DNA from: Alphaproteobacteria bacterium
GTDB lineage: Bacteria > Pseudomonadota > Alphaproteobacteria > GCA-2731375
Direction of reading: 5' to 3'
NCBI GenBank assembly: GCA_030746295.1
Contig: JASLMY010000014.1
Coordinates: 1-7,550 of the forward strand
Length of the DNA stretch: 7,550 bases
Part shown: piece by piece, positions 1 to 6,734 of the stretch
Position numbering within the stretch: position 1 is the stretch's first letter
How the letters are laid out: every line of letters begins with the position of its first letter
Made by a program: the position numbers and the translations under genes
Notes under the pieces: model-generated
What the model was told of the DNA's origin: nothing
Seen by the model: only the letters and a program-made list of their open reading frames with translations
Databases searched by the model: none

Positions 1-198
1 GGCGGAGAGGAAGAGCGGCGACATCCGTTTCCGCAGCAGCTCGTCCTCGGCCAGCATCAGGCGGCCCTGATCGCCGACTTCCGGCTGCTCGATCTTAACC
101 ACATCAGCGCCCAGGAGGGCCAGCTGCGCGGTCGCTACCGGGCCGGCGAGCACCTGACTGAAGTCGATCACCCGCACGCCGTCGAATGCCTTGGCCAT
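1..198 (-). CDS. CaiB/BaiF family (class III) CoA-transferase, N-terminal part only
   Basis: Reading the minus strand from the ATG at 198 gives 66 codons open to the window edge, starting MAKAFDGVRVIDFSQVLAGP. The pattern G-V-R-V-I-D-F-S-x-V-x-A-G-P followed by L-x-x-L-G-A-D-V-V-K-I-E-x-P-x-x-G-D is the classic N-terminus of class III CoA-transferases (formyl-CoA transferase, CaiB and BaiF relatives). These enzymes move CoA from a donor thioester such as succinyl-CoA to a carboxylic acid, in the cytoplasm. Family members are usually about 400 residues, so some five sixths of the gene, including the catalytic Asp, lies outside the window. An AAGGA ribosome site (207-211 on the complement) sits 8 bases before the ATG and supports this start. 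The gene is divergent from the transporter operon. Substrate cannot be told from this fragment. Confidence 0.9.
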   Translation of the reverse strand, partial: MAKAFDGVRVIDFSQVLAGPVATAQLALLGADVVKIEQPEVGDQGRLMLAEDELLRKRMSPLFLSA

Positions 199-299
199 TT
201 CAGAAATCCTTCTTCTCTCGCCGTCATGAAAGAAGCAAAGAAGGGCTCGCTGCACAAGCGCCAGTGCGTCCTTTCGTCGCGGCGCTCCGGCGAGAACGC

Positions 300-329
300 T
301 TGACAGCATGGCGCCCCGCTACCGAATAT
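300..329 (+). promoter_or_regulatory. Candidate sigma-70-type promoter of the transporter operon
   Basis: TTGACA (300-305) matches the -35 consensus exactly and is preceded by C, as in the alphaproteobacterial CTTGAC form. The -10 is less clear. GAATAT at 324-329 has an 18-base spacer but only three consensus matches. Alternatively GCTA at 318-321 follows TTGACAG by 11 bases, resembling the older Caulobacter-type consensus. Either would give a short leader of about 30-40 bases before the ATG at 368. A start site here also argues against the in-frame upstream ATG at 308. Sequence pattern only; a chance TTGACA is possible. Confidence 0.4.
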
Positions 330-353
330 CCGTTCGGAAACGAATTAATGGCG

Positions 354-360
354 AGGGAGG
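354..360 (+). promoter_or_regulatory. Ribosome binding site that fixes the start of the binding protein gene
   Basis: AGGGAGG at 354-360 lies 7 bases before the ATG at 368. The open frame extends upstream to an ATG at 308, but that start has no comparable site and would put 20 charged residues before the signal peptide. The start at 368 is therefore preferred. Confidence 0.8.
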
Positions 361-367
361 GAATGCC

Positions 368-1681
368 ATGACAATCCGAAAATCGATCCGGCGCGCGGGT
401 CTCGCGGTAGCGGCCGCGGCCGTGGTCGCCGCCGGCGCCTTCGCCGCCCAGGCGCAAGACAAGGAAATCAAGATCGGCGTGATCTACGACTACACCGGCC
501 CGCTGGCCGCCGGCGGTTCGAAGCTGCACGCCCTCGGCGCCAAGATCATGATCGACTACTTCAACGCCAAGGGCGGCGTCGAGGGCTACAAGATCAAGCC
601 GATCTACGCCGACGCGCAGAGCAAGCCCGACGTCGCCATCAACGAGGCGGTGCGCCTGATCGAGCAGGAAAACGTCGATATGCTGCTGGGCTTCTACTCC
701 AGCGCCCAGTGCGTGCCGGTGTCGGCGAAGGTCGACTCGCTGAAGAAGTTCATGTGGATCACCACCTGCATCTCGCCGGCGGTGCTCAAGGACCGGCACC
801 TGAAATACGTCTTCCGGGCGCAGCCGCACGGCGGCCTCTTCGGCCTGATGTCGCCGGCCTTCATCGCCAACTACGCCAAGGAGCGGTTCGGCATCGAGCC
901 GTCCAAGCTGAAGGTGGCGATCATCCATGAGGACGGCGCTTACGGCAGCGGCGTTGCCGGCGGCAACGAGGCAGGCTCCAAGAAACAGGGCTTCAAGATC
1001 GTGCTGAAGGAAGGCTATTCGGCAACGGCGCCGGACCTCTCCTCGCTGGTGACCAAGCTGAAGCGCGCGCGACCGGACGTCATCCTGCACACCGGCTACA
1101 ACCCGGACATCACCCTCTTCCTGCGCCAGTCGCGCGAGCAGGGCCTGCGCTTCAAGGCCTTGATCGGTCATGGCGCCGGATACGGCGTGCCGGACAAGCT
1201 GTTCAAGACCTTCGGCAACGACGTCAACCACATCTTCAACGTCGACCCGGTCTCGATCTGGCTGGTCAAGCCGGAGCTCTTGAAGGCGGGTCTCGGCGAC
1301 ATCACCAAGATGGTCGGCGAGGAGTACAAGAAGGCCGAGCCCGATACCAAGACCCTCTCGGCCCACGTCGGCATGTCTGCCAGCAACTCCTATGTCTTCT
1401 TCACCGACGTCCTGCCCCGCGCGATCAAGAAGTACGGCGGCATCGACGCCGATGCGCTCAGGAAGGCGGCGCTGGAGACCGATATTCCGGTCGGCGGCAC
1501 GCTGATGGGCTATGGCGTCAAGTTCAATCCGCCGGAGGCCTCGATGGGTGGGCAGAACGACCGTGCCGACCCCGTCGTCGTGCAGTATATCGACGGCAAG
1601 GCCTTCATCGTCTGGCCGAAGGAACTGGCCTCGATCGACCCGGTGCTGCCGTTGCCGAAGGCGTCGCCCTACGCCAAGTGA
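368..1681 (+). CDS. ABC transporter periplasmic substrate-binding protein, Leu/Ile/Val-type (HAAT family)
   Basis: A 437-residue secreted binding protein of the type 1 periplasmic fold that captures a ligand for the importer encoded just downstream. A Sec signal peptide is clear: basic start (MTIRKSIRR), an Ala/Val-rich core at about residues 10-26, and likely cleavage after Ala29 in A-A-Q-A|Q-D. The mature part opens with I-K-I-G-V-I-Y-D-Y-T-G-P-L (34-46), the usual first strand and ligand loop, followed by the N-A-K-G-G-V-x-G-Y helix-turn (66-74). Residues around Ser111-Ser112 and Thr132-Thr133 occupy the positions where LivJ-type proteins contact ligand, by pattern only. Cys115 and Cys134 are the only two cysteines after cleavage and could form a disulfide. 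At about 408 mature residues it is longer than E. coli LivJ, as is common in alphaproteobacterial paralogues of this family. Ligand unknown: an amino acid, amide or organic acid are all possible. Confidence 0.93.
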   Translation: MTIRKSIRRAGLAVAAAAVVAAGAFAAQAQDKEIKIGVIYDYTGPLAAGGSKLHALGAKIMIDYFNAKGGVEGYKIKPIYADAQSKPDVAINEAVRLIEQENVDMLLGFYSSAQCVPVSAKVDSLKKFMWITTCISPAVLKDRHLKYVFRAQPHGGLFGLMSPAFIANYAKERFGIEPSKLKVAIIHEDGAYGSGVAGGNEAGSKKQGFKIVLKEGYSATAPDLSSLVTKLKRARPDVILHTGYNPDITLFLRQSREQGLRFKALIGHGAGYGVPDKLFKTFGNDVNHIFNVDPVSIWLVKPELLKAGLGDITKMVGEEYKKAEPDTKTLSAHVGMSASNSYVFFTDVLPRAIKKYGGIDADALRKAALETDIPVGGTLMGYGVKFNPPEASMGGQNDRADPVVVQYIDGKAFIVWPKELASIDPVLPLPKASPYAK

Positions 1682-1719
1682 GGCGAGCTTTCAGGACGAC
1701 AAATCGGTAAGGGGCAACA

Positions 1720-2484
1720 ATGGCTGATGCCATACTGGCCGTCGAAGCGCTGACCAAGCGCTTCGGCGGCTTCACCGCCGTCGACCAGGTCTCGTTCGAG
1801 GTCGAGCGCGGCGAGATTCTGGGCCTGATCGGACCCAACGGCTCCGGCAAGAGCACGATCTTCAACATGATCTCAGGCACCCTGAAGCCGACCGCCGGCT
1901 CGGTCAGGTTCGAGGGCCGCGAGATCGGCGGCCTGATCCCGCACCGGGTCTGTGGCTTGGGCATCGGGCGGACCTTTCAGATCCCGCGGCCCTTCAAGAA
2001 GCTGACGATCTTGGAGAACGTCGCCGTCGCCGGCTATTTCGGGCAGGGCGGCACCAACCGGCGCCAGGCTTGGGAGTCGGCGGAGCGGGCCTTGGAAACG
2101 GTGGCGCTGCCGACCGATCCGAGTGCCACCGTCGATACGCTCGGTGCTGCCGGCCTCAAGAAGCTGGAGCTCGCCCGGGCGCTGGCGACCGAGCCGCAGC
2201 TCCTGCTGGCGGACGAGAGCCTGGGCGGTCTCGACGACCACGAGATGGACCAGGCGGCCGACATGCTGGAGCGGATCCGCCGCGACCTCGGCATCACCAT
2301 CGTCTGGGTCGAGCACATCATGGGCGTGCTGATGCGCGTCGTCGACCGAGTGATGGTGCTCGACCACGGCGAGAAGATCGCCGAGGGACTGCCGGCCGAG
2401 GTGGCGCGGCATCCCAAGGTCATCGAGGTTTATCTCGGCAGCGATTCCGACGCGGCGCAGGCGAGCGCGGCGGCGGGCGCCTGA
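1720..2484 (+). CDS. livG: LivG-type ABC transporter ATP-binding protein with divergent signature motif
   Basis: A 254-residue cytoplasmic ATPase, the same size as LivG, that powers the importer together with the LivF-type protein. Seen: Walker A G-P-N-G-S-G-K-S-T (38-46), Q-loop Gln87 in G-R-T-F-Q, Walker B L-L-L-A-D-E ending at Asp165-Glu166, D-loop region G-G-L-D-D (169-173) and switch His199 in V-W-V-E-H. The LivG hallmark G-R-T-F-Q-I-P-R-P-F-K-x-L-T-x-x-E-N-V is present at 83-101. The ABC signature is not LSGGQ: residues 141-148 read L-G-A-A-G-L-K-K, then L-E-L-A-R-A-L-A-T, so helix and frame are kept while the Ser and the Gly pair are lost. The Walker B Glu is followed by Ser-Leu rather than the usual Pro. 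A start at 1720 is supported by AAGGGG at 1709-1714. The gene follows the binding protein by 38 bases, in the same operon. LivG-type is a family assignment; the substrate need not be leucine. Confidence 0.9.
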   Translation: MADAILAVEALTKRFGGFTAVDQVSFEVERGEILGLIGPNGSGKSTIFNMISGTLKPTAGSVRFEGREIGGLIPHRVCGLGIGRTFQIPRPFKKLTILENVAVAGYFGQGGTNRRQAWESAERALETVALPTDPSATVDTLGAAGLKKLELARALATEPQLLLADESLGGLDDHEMDQAADMLERIRRDLGITIVWVEHIMGVLMRVVDRVMVLDHGEKIAEGLPAEVARHPKVIEVYLGSDSDAAQASAAAGA

Positions 2485-2520
2485 CCCACCTTTCTTGCCC
2501 GCGTAGAACGGACAGTTGCA

Positions 2521-3228
<708 letters not shown>

Positions 3229-3254
3229 GTAAAGAGCGGAGCAACCGAAGAGCC

Positions 3255-4151
3255 ATGTTCGAGACCTTCATCGACGACCTTCCCTACCTCGTAGAAACGA
3301 TGATCAACGGTCTCCTCCTCGGCGGCGTTCTGGCGCTGTTGTCGCTCGGCCTCAACCTCATATTCGGCGTCGTCGACGTGGTCTGGATCTGCTACGCCGA
3401 GATCGTGATGTTCGGGATGTACGCGATGTACTGGCTGAACGCGGTCTATGGCGTGCCGATCATCCTGGCGGCGCTACTCGCCATCGCCTGCTGCGGCGTC
3501 TTGGGCTTCCTTGTGCACTTCCTCGTCATCTCGCCGATCCTGGGCTCACCACCGATCAACCAGCTTTTGGCCACCGGCGGGCTGCTCTTCTTCCTGCAGA
3601 GCTTCGCCACGCTGCTGTGGGGCATCGAGTTCAAGAATCTTGGTCTCCGGCTGCCGGTTCTCCAGGTACCGGTATTCGAATGGGCGGAGTTTTACTTCTC
3701 CTACGCCCGCCTGCTCGCCTTTGGGATCGCCGCGGCCGGCATGATCGTGCTCTATCTGTTTCTGAACCGCACCTTTCTCGGCACCGCCATCCGCGCGATC
3801 AGCCAGGACAGGGAGATTATGGTGCTGATGGGGGTGGACAGCCGCAAGATCTACTGGGTCACCTCGGTGGTCGGCGGCGGCCTCGCCGGCCTCGCGGCCT
3901 CGCTGCTGGTGTTGCAGTACGATGTGCACCCCTTCATCGGTCTCTCCTTCGGGCCGATCACTTTCGTCATCTGCGTCATGGGCGGGCTCGGCAACATGCT
4001 CGGCGGCTTCATCGCCGCCTTCCTCCTGAGCGAGGTGATTTCCGTCGGTGGCTTCTACGCCGAGCTCGAGTGGGGCTATGTTCTCGCCTTCGCCATCTTC
4101 GTCGTGGTGATGTTCATCCGGCCCGAGGGCATCCTGGGGCAGAAGTCATGA
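3255..4151 (+). CDS. livH: LivH-type branched-chain amino acid family ABC permease
   Basis: A 298-residue inner-membrane permease (E. coli LivH is about 308). Hydrophobic stretches suitable for membrane helices lie at roughly 11-38, 45-62, 67-92, 103-122, 150-170, 190-215, 218-245 and 265-288. The LivH opening I-N-G-L-L-L-G-G-V-L-A-L-L-S-L-G-L-N-L-I-F-G-V (17-39) is clear, as is the cytoplasmic coupling loop G-T-A-I-R-A-I-S-Q-D (176-185) and the C-terminal F-I-R-P-E-G-I-L-G. The loop usually reading N-F-A-H-G is here W-I-C-Y-A-E (44-49), an altered form discussed in the findings. The start at 3255 has a poor ribosome site; GGAG at 3238-3241 is 13 bases away. ATG 3301 would be a shorter alternative, but it would start inside the first helix region. 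The last bases overlap the next permease gene as ATGA. Confidence 0.92.
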   Translation: MFETFIDDLPYLVETMINGLLLGGVLALLSLGLNLIFGVVDVVWICYAEIVMFGMYAMYWLNAVYGVPIILAALLAIACCGVLGFLVHFLVISPILGSPPINQLLATGGLLFFLQSFATLLWGIEFKNLGLRLPVLQVPVFEWAEFYFSYARLLAFGIAAAGMIVLYLFLNRTFLGTAIRAISQDREIMVLMGVDSRKIYWVTSVVGGGLAGLAASLLVLQYDVHPFIGLSFGPITFVICVMGGLGNMLGGFIAAFLLSEVISVGGFYAELEWGYVLAFAIFVVVMFIRPEGILGQKS

Positions 4152-5197
4152 TGGGCTTCTCGCTGTCGAACCGGCGCCATCAGGCCGGCCTGATCGTCGC
4201 CCTGGCGCTGATCGTGCTGCCCTTTCTCAATACCGAATCGGGCTGGCTCGCCTATCCGCTGCACATCATCATCCTGATCCTGATCTGGTCCCTCGCCTAC
4301 ACCAGTTGGTCGCTGATGGGCCGCTTCGGCCTGGTCTCGCTCGGCCATGGTGCCTTCATGGCCATGGGCGCCTACGGCACCGCGCTGTTGTGGAATTATG
4401 CCGGTCTCTCGCCCTGGCTCGGCGTTCCGATCTCGCTCTTTCTGGTCGCTCTGGTCGCTCTGGTGATCGGCTACCCCTGCTTCCGCTTCCGCATCGTCGG
4501 CCACTACTTCGCCCTCGTTACCCTGGCGCTGTCGGAGATCGTGCGTCAGGTCATCATGGCGACGCGCGACTACACCGGTGGCTCGCTCGGCTTCACGCCG
4601 CACCCGCTGGAGGCCGAGGCGTCGTTGATCGAGCGGATCATGGCGCTGCAGTTCCCCAACCGCGAGGTCTTCTATTTCATCGCGCTGGCCGCCTGGGCGA
4701 TCGGCCTCTACATCTGGCTTCGGGTCGACCGCTCAATGGACCGCTATGCGCTAGAAGCGATCTCCGAGGACGAGGACGCCGCCGCAGCGGCCGGCGTCTG
4801 GGTGACGCGCGAGAAGCTGAAGATCACCGTCTTGAGCGCCGTGATGACCGCCGCCGCCGGTGCCCTCTTTGCCCAATATCAGATGTTCATCGCCCCCGAC
4901 ACGGTCGGCGGCATCGCGATCTCGCTACAGATCGTCTTCGCCGTCGTCGCCGGCGGCATCTATGTCATGCTGGGGCCGACGGTCGGCGCCGTCATCACCA
5001 TTCTACTGGCGGAATCGCTTCGCGTCGCCATCGGCGTCAAGATGGTGGGGCTCGACAACACGATCTACGGCATCATGTTGATCCTCTTCATCATCTTCCT
5101 GCCGAAGGGCGTCCTGGGTGGGCTTCTGGACTTCTTCAGCCGCCGCAAACAGGCGCCGACCCCACCGCCGGCCGGCCGGGCGGCGGAAGCCGACTGA
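4148..5197 (+). CDS. livM: LivM-type branched-chain amino acid family ABC permease
   Basis: A 349-residue inner-membrane permease that should pair with the LivH-type protein. Seen: the LivM core S-L-M-G-R-F-G-L-V-S-L-G-H-G-A-F-M-A-M-G (55-74), with the conserved S-L-G-H segment intact; the coupling loop around 197-217 (M-D-R-Y-A-L-E-A-I-S-E-D-E-D, then an Ala run); and the C-terminal F-L-P-K-G-V-L-G-G. Several long hydrophobic segments span most of the chain. A polar Pro/Ala-rich tail of about 15 residues (from about 335) is likely cytoplasmic and dispensable. The ATG at 4148 overlaps the LivH stop (ATGA), with GGGG at 4136-4139 as the likely ribosome site; a second ATG at 4151 is equally possible. 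The overlap suggests translational coupling, matching subunit stoichiometry. A perfect 9-base tandem repeat at 4442-4459 encodes L-V-A-L-V-A and keeps the frame. Confidence 0.93.
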   Translation: MMGFSLSNRRHQAGLIVALALIVLPFLNTESGWLAYPLHIIILILIWSLAYTSWSLMGRFGLVSLGHGAFMAMGAYGTALLWNYAGLSPWLGVPISLFLVALVALVIGYPCFRFRIVGHYFALVTLALSEIVRQVIMATRDYTGGSLGFTPHPLEAEASLIERIMALQFPNREVFYFIALAAWAIGLYIWLRVDRSMDRYALEAISEDEDAAAAAGVWVTREKLKITVLSAVMTAAAGALFAQYQMFIAPDTVGGIAISLQIVFAVVAGGIYVMLGPTVGAVITILLAESLRVAIGVKMVGLDNTIYGIMLILFIIFLPKGVLGGLLDFFSRRKQAPTPPPAGRAAEAD

Positions 5198-5219
5198 CGG
5201 CGCCGTCCTCAGGGTCGGA

Positions 5220-5717
5220 ATGGCGCGAGAGAAAGAGCCGCCGGCCTTCAGCCTCCGCCCCGGCCAGCCGGCCGACGACGCGGCCTGTGGCCGTATCATC
5301 CAAACCGCGACGTTGGCCGCGCCGACGGCCGAGCGGCTGCCGCACGCGCGCCACCTCTTCGAGGACGGTTCACCCCTGGCGCCCGAAGGCTATGCCCGTA
5401 TCGTCACCGTCGATGCGGCTGATGCCGTCCTGGGCTTCGCCGATTACGATTCTGACCACGCCCATCTCCACTATCTCTTCACAGCACCAGAGCATCAGGG
5501 GCTCGGCGTCGGCGGGGCGCTGGTGGATGCCGTGCAGGGCGCCGTGGCCGCCCCCCTGACGCTGACCTGTTTCGCGGTCAACGATGCGGCCCTGGCGTGG
5601 TACCTCGGCCACGGCTTCCGGATTACCGGCGGCGGCTTCCGCGAGCTCGAAGGCCAGGACGTCGTGATGATCTATCTCGAACGCGGAGGCCCCGGCGGAC
5701 CGGCGAAAGGCGGCTAG
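5220..5717 (+). CDS. GNAT family N-acetyltransferase
   Basis: A 165-residue single-domain GNAT enzyme, expected to transfer an acetyl group from acetyl-CoA to an amine in the cytoplasm. Seen: an N-terminal strand F-S-L-R-P-G (10-15), then a strand with V-L-G-F-A-D (70-75), the H-L-H-Y-L-F-T-A-P-E strand (82-91), and the acetyl-CoA pyrophosphate loop Q-G-L-G-V-G (93-98) followed by G-A-L-V-D-A-V. Motif B follows as N-D-A-A-L-A-W-Y-L-G-H-G-F (121-133), where Tyr128 is the usual candidate general acid. The substrate is unknown. Start 5220 is chosen because AGGG at 5211-5214 is well spaced; the frame stays open back to an ATG at 5118, but that would run inside livM. The gene starts 22 bases after livM, so it is very probably co-transcribed. 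A role in modifying the imported compound or its amine products is only a guess from position. Confidence 0.85.
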   Translation: MAREKEPPAFSLRPGQPADDAACGRIIQTATLAAPTAERLPHARHLFEDGSPLAPEGYARIVTVDAADAVLGFADYDSDHAHLHYLFTAPEHQGLGVGGALVDAVQGAVAAPLTLTCFAVNDAALAWYLGHGFRITGGGFRELEGQDVVMIYLERGGPGGPAKGG

Positions 5718-5793
5718 GCAGCCTCGAAGCCATGGCTTATGTTGGCGCCCTCTTTCAATACGCTTGCCAGAAACCGGGGAGGACTCGAAGCTC
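5718..5793 (+). other. 76-base gap between acetyltransferase and FAH genes
   Basis: It holds a perfect 12-base palindrome AAGCCATGGCTT (5727-5738). The octamer CTCGAAGC occurs twice (5723-5730 and 5784-5791), each copy a few bases before an ATG. There is no T-run and no stable long stem, so no terminator is supported. No convincing promoter was seen. The downstream part carries the ribosome site of the FAH gene. Confidence 0.5.
5776..5783 (+). promoter_or_regulatory. Ribosome binding site that fixes the start of the FAH-family gene
   Basis: GGGGAGGA at 5776-5783 is 10 bases before the ATG at 5794. The frame is open upstream to a TTG at 5764, which has no such site, so the ATG is preferred and gives the normal family N-terminus (M-R-I-V-N-F). 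Confidence 0.8.
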
Positions 5794-6660
5794 ATGCGTA
5801 TCGTCAATTTCTCCAAGAACGGCGTGCCCACGCTCGGCGTCCGCAAGGGGCGCAGGCTGGTCGATCTCTCGGTCGCGGCGCCGGAGCTGCCGCGCGACCT
5901 GAAGGGCCTTTTGGCCGGCGGCGCGCGGGCGCTTGCGAACGCCAAGGCCGCCGCCGACAAGGCCGGCACCGATGCCGTCGTGGACGAGAAGAAGCTCGGC
6001 TACCTGCCGCCGATCCAGGATCCCGAGAAGATCATCTGCCTCGGCCTGAACTACCTCGACCATGCCAAGGAGACCAACAACCCGATCCCGAAATACCCGG
6101 TGGTCTTCAGCCGTCAGGCAACGACGCTGGCCGGCCACGGCCAGCCGATGCGCCGACCGAAGGTCTCCAAGCAGTTCGACTACGAGGCCGAGCTCGCCGT
6201 CATCATCGGCAAGGAGGGCCGATACATCCGCAAGGCCCGGGCCCTCGACCACGTCGCCGGCTATTCCTGCTTCAACGACGGCTCGCTGCGCGACTATCAG
6301 TTCAAGTCGAGCCAGTTCCTGATGGGCAAGAACTTCGACGCCTCGGGCGGCTTCGGGCCCGAGATGGTGACGCCCGACGAGTTGCCGAAGGGCGCCTCGG
6401 GCCTGGCGATCAGTTGCAAGCTGAACGGCAAGACGGTGCAGAAGTCGTCCACGGATCAGCACATCTTCGACGTGCCCACCGCAATCCATCTGTTGTCTGA
6501 AGTGATGACGCTGGAACCGGGAGACGTCATCGTCATGGGCACGCCGTCGGGCGTGGGCGCGGCCCGCAAGCCGCCGCTCTGGATGAAGCCGGGAGACGTC
6601 TGCGAGATCATCATCAAAGGCATCGGCACGCTTCGCAATCCGATCCAGGCCGAGAAGTAG
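5794..6660 (+). CDS. Fumarylacetoacetate hydrolase (FAH) family protein
   Basis: A 288-residue cytoplasmic, metal-dependent enzyme of the FAH superfamily, which includes acylpyruvate hydrolases, 2-hydroxyhepta-2,4-diene-1,7-dioate isomerases, ureidoglycolate lyase-like proteins and oxaloacetate decarboxylases. Seen: a short N-terminal domain (1-70), then I-I-C-L-G-L-N-Y-L-D-H-A-K-E-T (80-94); metal-binding Glu131 and Glu133 in Y-E-A-E-L and Asp162 in F-N-D-G-S-L-R-D; G-K-N-F-D and G-F-G-P further on; and the C-terminal G-D-V-I-V-M-G-T-P-S-G-V-G and G-I-G-T-L-R-N-P. Length and all core motifs fit an intact member of the 280-290-residue group. The usual N-D-V-S-A-R-D is here N-D-G-S-L-R-D. Placement next to a CitE-type lyase and a CoA-transferase suggests keto-acid or dicarboxylate catabolism, but the exact reaction cannot be told. 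Confidence 0.9.
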   Translation: MRIVNFSKNGVPTLGVRKGRRLVDLSVAAPELPRDLKGLLAGGARALANAKAAADKAGTDAVVDEKKLGYLPPIQDPEKIICLGLNYLDHAKETNNPIPKYPVVFSRQATTLAGHGQPMRRPKVSKQFDYEAELAVIIGKEGRYIRKARALDHVAGYSCFNDGSLRDYQFKSSQFLMGKNFDASGGFGPEMVTPDELPKGASGLAISCKLNGKTVQKSSTDQHIFDVPTAIHLLSEVMTLEPGDVIVMGTPSGVGAARKPPLWMKPGDVCEIIIKGIGTLRNPIQAEK

Positions 6661-6672
6661 GACCGAGGCGCC

Positions 6673-6713
6673 GGCCGCCGGCACCGCTTCCGTGCGGTGC
6701 GGCGCCGGCGGCC
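6673..6713 (+). repeat. Strong GC-rich stem-loop between FAH and lyase genes
   Basis: GGCCGCCG-GCACCGC (6673-6687) can pair with GCGGTGC (6694-6700) and CGGCGGCC (6706-6713), leaving a six-base loop TTCCGT and a five-base bulge GGCGC (6701-6705): 15 base pairs, almost all G-C. It begins 12 bases after the FAH stop and ends 7 bases before the purine-rich ribosome site of the next gene. No T-tract follows on either strand, so it is not a standard intrinsic terminator. It may act as an mRNA-processing or stability element, or tune expression of the lyase gene. Confidence 0.7.
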
Positions 6714-6720
6714 CCAACGA

Positions 6721-6728
6721 GGGGAGGG
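6721..6728 (+). promoter_or_regulatory. Ribosome binding site that chooses between two in-frame ATGs of the lyase gene
   Basis: GGGGAGGG (6721-6728) directly abuts an ATG at 6729, which is too close for normal initiation. The in-frame ATG at 6735 lies 7 bases from the GGAGG core and is the better start. The difference is two residues (Met-Ala). Confidence 0.7.
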
Positions 6729-6734
6729 ATGGCG

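Larger units (their letters stand above)
199..367. other. Divergent intergenic region (shared control region)
   Basis: These 169 bases lie between two divergent starts, the CoA-transferase (minus) and the binding protein (plus), and should hold promoters for both. Seen on the plus strand: a perfect TTGACA at 300-305, and a short dyad TCCG-TT-CGGA (329-338) overlapping another, TTCG-gaaa-CGAA (333-344), just downstream. No transcription-factor gene is in the window, so the regulator, if any, is elsewhere. I saw no convincing promoter hexamers for the minus strand. Confidence 0.6.

Noticed and set aside
224..1366. Long open frame of 380 codons on the minus strand opposite the binding protein
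   Set aside because: It mirrors the codon pattern of the clear plus-strand gene in high-GC DNA, is rich in Arg/Asp/Val/Leu without any recognisable motif, and overlaps a well supported gene.
4306..5559. Open frame of 417 codons on the plus strand overlapping livM and the acetyltransferase
   Set aside because: It is in a different frame from both, has the Arg/Pro/Ser-rich look of a shadow frame, and shows no domain.
5742..5768. Possible sigma-54 promoter (TTGGC ... TTGC) before the FAH gene
   Set aside because: The GG and GC elements are about 20 bases apart, whereas sigma-54 sites need about 10 bases between them.
6673..6713. Intrinsic terminator after the FAH gene
   Set aside because: The stem is strong but is followed by CCAACGAGG on the plus strand and no T-run on the minus strand, so it is kept as a stem-loop of unknown role.
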